DNA of 64,000 nucleotides from Nocardia anaemiae NBRC 100462 (lineage in GTDB: Bacteria; Actinomycetota; Actinomycetes; Mycobacteriales; Mycobacteriaceae), in assembly GCF_001612725.1 (NCBI RefSeq), contig NZ_BDAZ01000015.1, forward strand, positions 1 to 64,000. Reading direction: 5' to 3'. Within the stretch, counting starts at the first letter, position 1. Each line of letters starts with the position of its first letter. Shown piece by piece: positions 60,998-64,000 of this stretch. The position numbers and the translations under genes were made by a program. The notes beneath the pieces are model-generated. The model saw only the letters and a list, made by a program, of their open reading frames with translations, was not told where the DNA came from and searched no databases.

Positions 60998-61864
60998 TCA
61001 TTGACCGGTACCAGCGAAAATACGGCGGCATCCGCACCCATCGTGCGGTGGCCACTCGCGGCGCGAGATCCGGTGCGTATCGAGTTCGAGTTCGATCGTG
61101 GTGTTCATGGTGTCGAGCTGACGCTCGGCGGAACAGTGCATGATCGCTTCGAGTTCGCCGAGCAGCAAAGCCGCCGTGGCCAGGATCCCGGCCGGTGAGG
61201 CGTGCCCGACCCGGCCGAGCAATTGGCTCGCCAGCTGCGGCCACTCCGGGTCGTACTCGCAGCGGGTCAGATCGAGGCAGCGCAGACAGCTTGTCAGACC
61301 GGGGAAGACCAGCGGCCCGACGATGCCCTTGTTGCCATCGCGAATCCGGACCTGCAGATGTGGGATCCCGTGCAGCACCAGTTCATTGGCCAGGCGCGGT
61401 TCGATGACGAGCGAATCGGCCAGTACCACGAGTTCACCGTGCCAATCCAGCACTGAACTGTCGGCGCGGTAGCCACGTGACCGGATCGGCCGCAGCCCGA
61501 GCCGCCGCAACCCGGCCGCGACCGCATCCGAGAGCGGCCCGAGTCCGTGCACCCGCACCGAACGCACCCGCCCAAGGCGTGGATCCGGGTGCAGCAGCAG
61601 CCCCGCTTCGTCGACGCGATTCAGCAGTTCGGCCGCGTCCTCGGGATCGATGCCACATTCCCCGGCCCGCCAGATGACCTGCGGGCGACTGTGCATGCCG
61701 TCCAGCAGTCGCAGGAATGCCAGCACGGTATCGGTATCCAACGCGGTCCGATCCAGTAGCAGCGCCCGCTCCGGATCCCACCCCAACTGCACGACCCCGG
61801 ACGACCGCACCAATACCGTCACCCGCGGCGCCAGCATCGGCCCGCACATCCGCCTCGTCGTCAT
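60998..61864 (-). CDS. ThiF/TOMM-cyclodehydratase-like protein (Rv3196-like)
   Basis: The 288-residue protein resembles the E1-like partner of thiazole/oxazole-modified peptide cyclodehydratases. The clearest block is VGPLVFPGLTSCLRCLDLTRCEYDPEWPQL near residue 180, with a zinc-type CxxC; a second cysteine pair, GCGC, lies near the C-terminus. The central RVHGLGPLSDAVAAGLRRLGL is Rossmann-like but lacks the full GxGxxG of active E1 enzymes. No precursor peptide or YcaO gene lies nearby, so it is probably not part of a peptide pathway. It is conserved next to the ABC1 gene in mycobacteria, as I recall. Confidence 0.75.
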   Translation of the reverse strand: MTTRRMCGPMLAPRVTVLVRSSGVVQLGWDPERALLLDRTALDTDTVLAFLRLLDGMHSRPQVIWRAGECGIDPEDAAELLNRVDEAGLLLHPDPRLGRVRSVRVHGLGPLSDAVAAGLRRLGLRPIRSRGYRADSSVLDWHGELVVLADSLVIEPRLANELVLHGIPHLQVRIRDGNKGIVGPLVFPGLTSCLRCLDLTRCEYDPEWPQLASQLLGRVGHASPAGILATAALLLGELEAIMHCSAERQLDTMNTTIELELDTHRISRREWPPHDGCGCRRIFAGTGQ

Positions 61865-61952
61865 GGCAGCAGTATGCGGATCGGGTCATCGGCGAATCAG
61901 TGCGAAACCCGCGGTAGTCCACAGGAATTCGCGCTTATCAACAGGACACGTC

Positions 61953-63362
61953 TCAGGACGCGTCGGTGTCCTTGCCGAGATCCGGACCAGATTCGCCGTC
62001 GCCCTTGGCGGCCTCACGTTCGGCCTTTTCGCGTGCCTCGGTTTCGGCCAATTGGGCCAGCGGATCGTCGAAGGCATCCACGCCGCCGCCGATCACAGAA
62101 TCGATGAAGCCCGCAGGGGAGTCCAGATCATTCGAGTGCGGCAGCAGGTCCGGATGCGCCCAGATAGCGTCGCGGGCGTCGATGCCCGCATCGGCGGTGA
62201 GCCGCCGCCACAGCGCCGCCGCCTCGCGCAGCTTGCGGGGCCGCAGCTCGAGTCCGACCAGCGTGGCGAAGGTCTGCTCCGCCGGACCGCCGGTAGCACG
62301 GCGGCGGATCAGCGTTTCGGCGAGCGCACCGGCACCAGGCAGTCGATCACCGATCGCCTCGGTGACCACGACCTGCACCCAGCCCTCGATCAGTGCCAGC
62401 AGCGTCTCCAGCCGCTCCAGGGCCTGCTTCTGTTCCGGGGTGGTCTGCGGTTCGAATGCGCCCTGGGACAGGATCTCCTCGAGTTTCGAGGGATCGGTCA
62501 GCGACATCGGGTCGATATTCTGGGCCGCCGACTCGAGTGCGGAGAAGTCCATCTTGATGCCGCGCGCATAGTCCTCGACCGCGCCGAGCACCTGCTGACG
62601 CAGCCACGGCACATGTCCGAACAGGCGCTGGTGGGCGGCCTCGCGGGCCGCGAGGAAGACCAGGATCTCACTCTCCGACTGCTCGAGTCCGGCGCTGAAC
62701 TCCGAGATGGCCGCGGGCAACAGCGCGGCGGTGCCGGTCGGGCCGAGCGGCAGGCCGATATCGGTGGAGGTCAGCACCTCCTTGGCGAGTTGGCCGAGCG
62801 CCTGCCCGAGCTGTGAGCCGAAGGCGAGTCCGCCCATTTGCCCGAGCATGCCGACCATGGGACCGGCGAACTCGCGCGCCTCCTCCGGCAACTGTGCGGT
62901 CCACATGCCGGAGATCTGTTCGGCCACCGGATCACACAGCCGCTTCCAGGTCGGAAGTGTCTCCTCGATCCAATCGTTGGCGGTCCAGGCCGCGGTTCTG
63001 GTGGCGCCCGCGGGCAGCGTGGTCGCGCCGTCCAGCCACAGTTCGGCCAGATGCGCGGCATCGGCAATGGCCTTGACCGTGCTATCGGAGACCGGCGTCA
63101 CACTCGCGCCGAGCTGCTGGCGGGCCAATCGCTTGGCCACGTCGTAGTTGACCGGACCGGATTGCGCCGTACCGGGCTGACCCATCCCACTGAGCATCTG
63201 GCCGAGCGAGGTGAGCATCTGACCGAGCTGGGCCGGATCGAAACCGCCCGCGCCTGCCCCGCCGAAGCCGAACGGATCGTTCGCCCCGGCACCGCTCGGC
63301 TCGTCGCCGCGCTTGCGGTCGTCGTCATCGCGGTTCGAGAATCCGAAGGGGAGGTCACTCAT
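61953..63362 (-). CDS. DUF2342-family zinc-dependent metalloprotease-like protein (Rv3195-like)
   Basis: The 469-residue protein is of the actinobacterial DUF2342 family, annotated as putative hydrolase or zinc-dependent metalloprotease. The N-terminus (1-75) is a disordered Gly/Asp/Gln-rich tail. The conserved core includes VNYDVAKRLARQQL near 73, a glycine-rich MVGMLGQMGGLAFGSQLGQALGQLAKEVL near 170 and FLAAREAAHQRLFGHVPWLRQQV near 240, the putative metal site (REAAH in place of HExxH). The ATG at 63362 is the start. The function is unproven. It is divergent from the PDZ-protease gene. Confidence 0.85.
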   Translation of the reverse strand: MSDLPFGFSNRDDDDRKRGDEPSGAGANDPFGFGGAGAGGFDPAQLGQMLTSLGQMLSGMGQPGTAQSGPVNYDVAKRLARQQLGASVTPVSDSTVKAIADAAHLAELWLDGATTLPAGATRTAAWTANDWIEETLPTWKRLCDPVAEQISGMWTAQLPEEAREFAGPMVGMLGQMGGLAFGSQLGQALGQLAKEVLTSTDIGLPLGPTGTAALLPAAISEFSAGLEQSESEILVFLAAREAAHQRLFGHVPWLRQQVLGAVEDYARGIKMDFSALESAAQNIDPMSLTDPSKLEEILSQGAFEPQTTPEQKQALERLETLLALIEGWVQVVVTEAIGDRLPGAGALAETLIRRRATGGPAEQTFATLVGLELRPRKLREAAALWRRLTADAGIDARDAIWAHPDLLPHSNDLDSPAGFIDSVIGGGVDAFDDPLAQLAETEAREKAEREAAKGDGESGPDLGKDTDAS

Positions 63363-63489
63363 ACTCCAAACCTTACGCGCGCGGTGTAGGGGGTCGATGT
63401 TCGCGCGGCGCGAAATCCGCCGCGCGCGTACGCCGGAAAATATGCGCCTCGCACGACCCGGCGCGGCGGCGATCATTACTGTGGTCCAG

Positions 63490-64000
63490 GTGAATCGTCG
63501 GATCCTGACCCTGGTGGCCGCCCTGATCCCGGTGCTCGTCCTCGGTGTGGTGGGCAGTCTGCTCACTGTGCCCTTCGTCGCACTCGGGCCGGGACCCACG
63601 TTCAATACCCTCGGCTCGGTGGATGGCAAGCAGGTCGTCGACGTTCGCGGCGCCGAACTGGACCCGGTGACCGGGCATCTGAATATGACGACCGTCTCGG
63701 TCCGCGACGGACTCAATATCTTCGAGGCGTTCGGGTTCTGGGTCAGCGGTGAGCACGGACTTGTCCCACGTGCCGAGGTATACCCACCCGGCGTCCCGCG
63801 CGAGGAGATCGATAAGTCCAATCAGCAGGACTTCAAGGATTCCGAGGGCAATGCCGAGGTGGCGGCGCTGCACCTGCTGAACCTGCCGACGGTGGTGCTG
63901 GTGCGCAAGATCTCCGACGACGGCCCGGCCAAGGAGACGCTGAAGGCGGGCGACGAACTGGTCAGCATCAACGGCGCACCGATGACCGCCCCCAAGGATG
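63490..64000 (+). CDS. YlbL-type PDZ/Lon-domain protease, N-terminal part (cut by window end)
   Basis: The first 170 residues are visible. A single N-terminal membrane helix (ILTLVAALIPVLVLGVVGSLLTVPFVALGPG) is followed by the family block GPGPTFNTLG and by VRDGLNIFEAFGFW. A PDZ domain begins near residue 140 (VLVRKISDDGPAKETLKAGDELVSINGAPM). The Lon-like catalytic Ser-Lys domain should follow beyond the edge. The start is a GTG at 63490; a GTG at 63481 is possible. It corresponds to what I recall as Rv3194c. Confidence 0.9.
   Translation, partial: MNRRILTLVAALIPVLVLGVVGSLLTVPFVALGPGPTFNTLGSVDGKQVVDVRGAELDPVTGHLNMTTVSVRDGLNIFEAFGFWVSGEHGLVPRAEVYPPGVPREEIDKSNQQDFKDSEGNAEVAALHLLNLPTVVLVRKISDDGPAKETLKAGDELVSINGAPMTAPKD

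Overview
The window is high-GC actinobacterial DNA and looks like Nocardia or a close relative in the mycolic-acid-bearing Corynebacteriales. The basis is protein content: an antigen-85-like mycolyl esterase, AdnA/AdnB, UvrD2, mycoredoxin, WhiB7, a GlnR-type nitrate system, and a right-hand half whose gene order resembles what I recall of the Mycobacterium tuberculosis Rv3194c-Rv3204 neighbourhood. GTG and TTG starts and 4-base ATGA/GTGA overlaps are common. No tRNA, rRNA, insertion sequence or CRISPR array was seen.

Layout. 1-7 kb: a kinase-fold protein, then a tight four-gene operon of unknown function built around a variant P-loop ATPase (recalled as SCO2524/2523/2522/2521 families), facing a membrane protein with a degenerate potassium-channel pore. 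7-18.5 kb: nitrogen oxyanion genes: NarK, a GntR regulator with a divergent MFS exporter, then narK-nirB-nirD, a HemD/NnaR-like regulator and a sirohydrochlorin chelatase, preceded by a strong GlnR box. 18.8-25.8 kb: mixed metabolic genes, including a flavin-fold oxidase gene with a perfect LexA/SOS box, a Tat-exported phosphoesterase and a mycolyl-esterase homologue. 25.9-33.1 kb: narGHJI on the minus strand, with three tandem 61-bp minicistron repeats between narG and narH. 33.8-40 kb: an XRE/MmyB regulator, the methionine-salvage operon mtnAB-mtnD-mtnC, a sulfatase and a decayed ABC ATPase. 41-42.8 kb: a MobA-MoeA fusion that could serve the molybdenum cofactor of NarG. 42.8-64 kb: VOC protein, alkyltransferase-like protein, lipase, adnA-adnB, potassium channel, nudC, mycoredoxin, an EVE-MarR pair with an amber stop and a large palindromic operator, uvrD2, whiB7 with an attenuator leader, an ABC1 kinase-like protein, a ThiF/cyclodehydratase-like protein, a DUF2342 protein and the start of a PDZ/Lon-type protease.

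How it fits together. NarK imports nitrate; NarGHI respires it with a bis-MGD cofactor to which MobA-MoeA contributes; NirBD reduces nitrite to ammonium using sirohaem, whose synthesis is aided by the chelatase; GlnR and the NnaR-like protein probably set expression. The right arm is genome maintenance and stress: AdnAB and UvrD2 for DNA repair, mycoredoxin for thiol stress (with a SigH-type promoter), and WhiB7 for response to ribosome-targeting drugs.

The most unusual structures are the narG-narH minicistron relay, a ~61-bp repeat present in both nitrate loci, the MarR-type palindrome beside an amber-interrupted EVE gene, the P-loop operon of unknown function, and large acidic insertions in both AdnA and AdnB. 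Family names were assigned by reading the translations; no database search was run.
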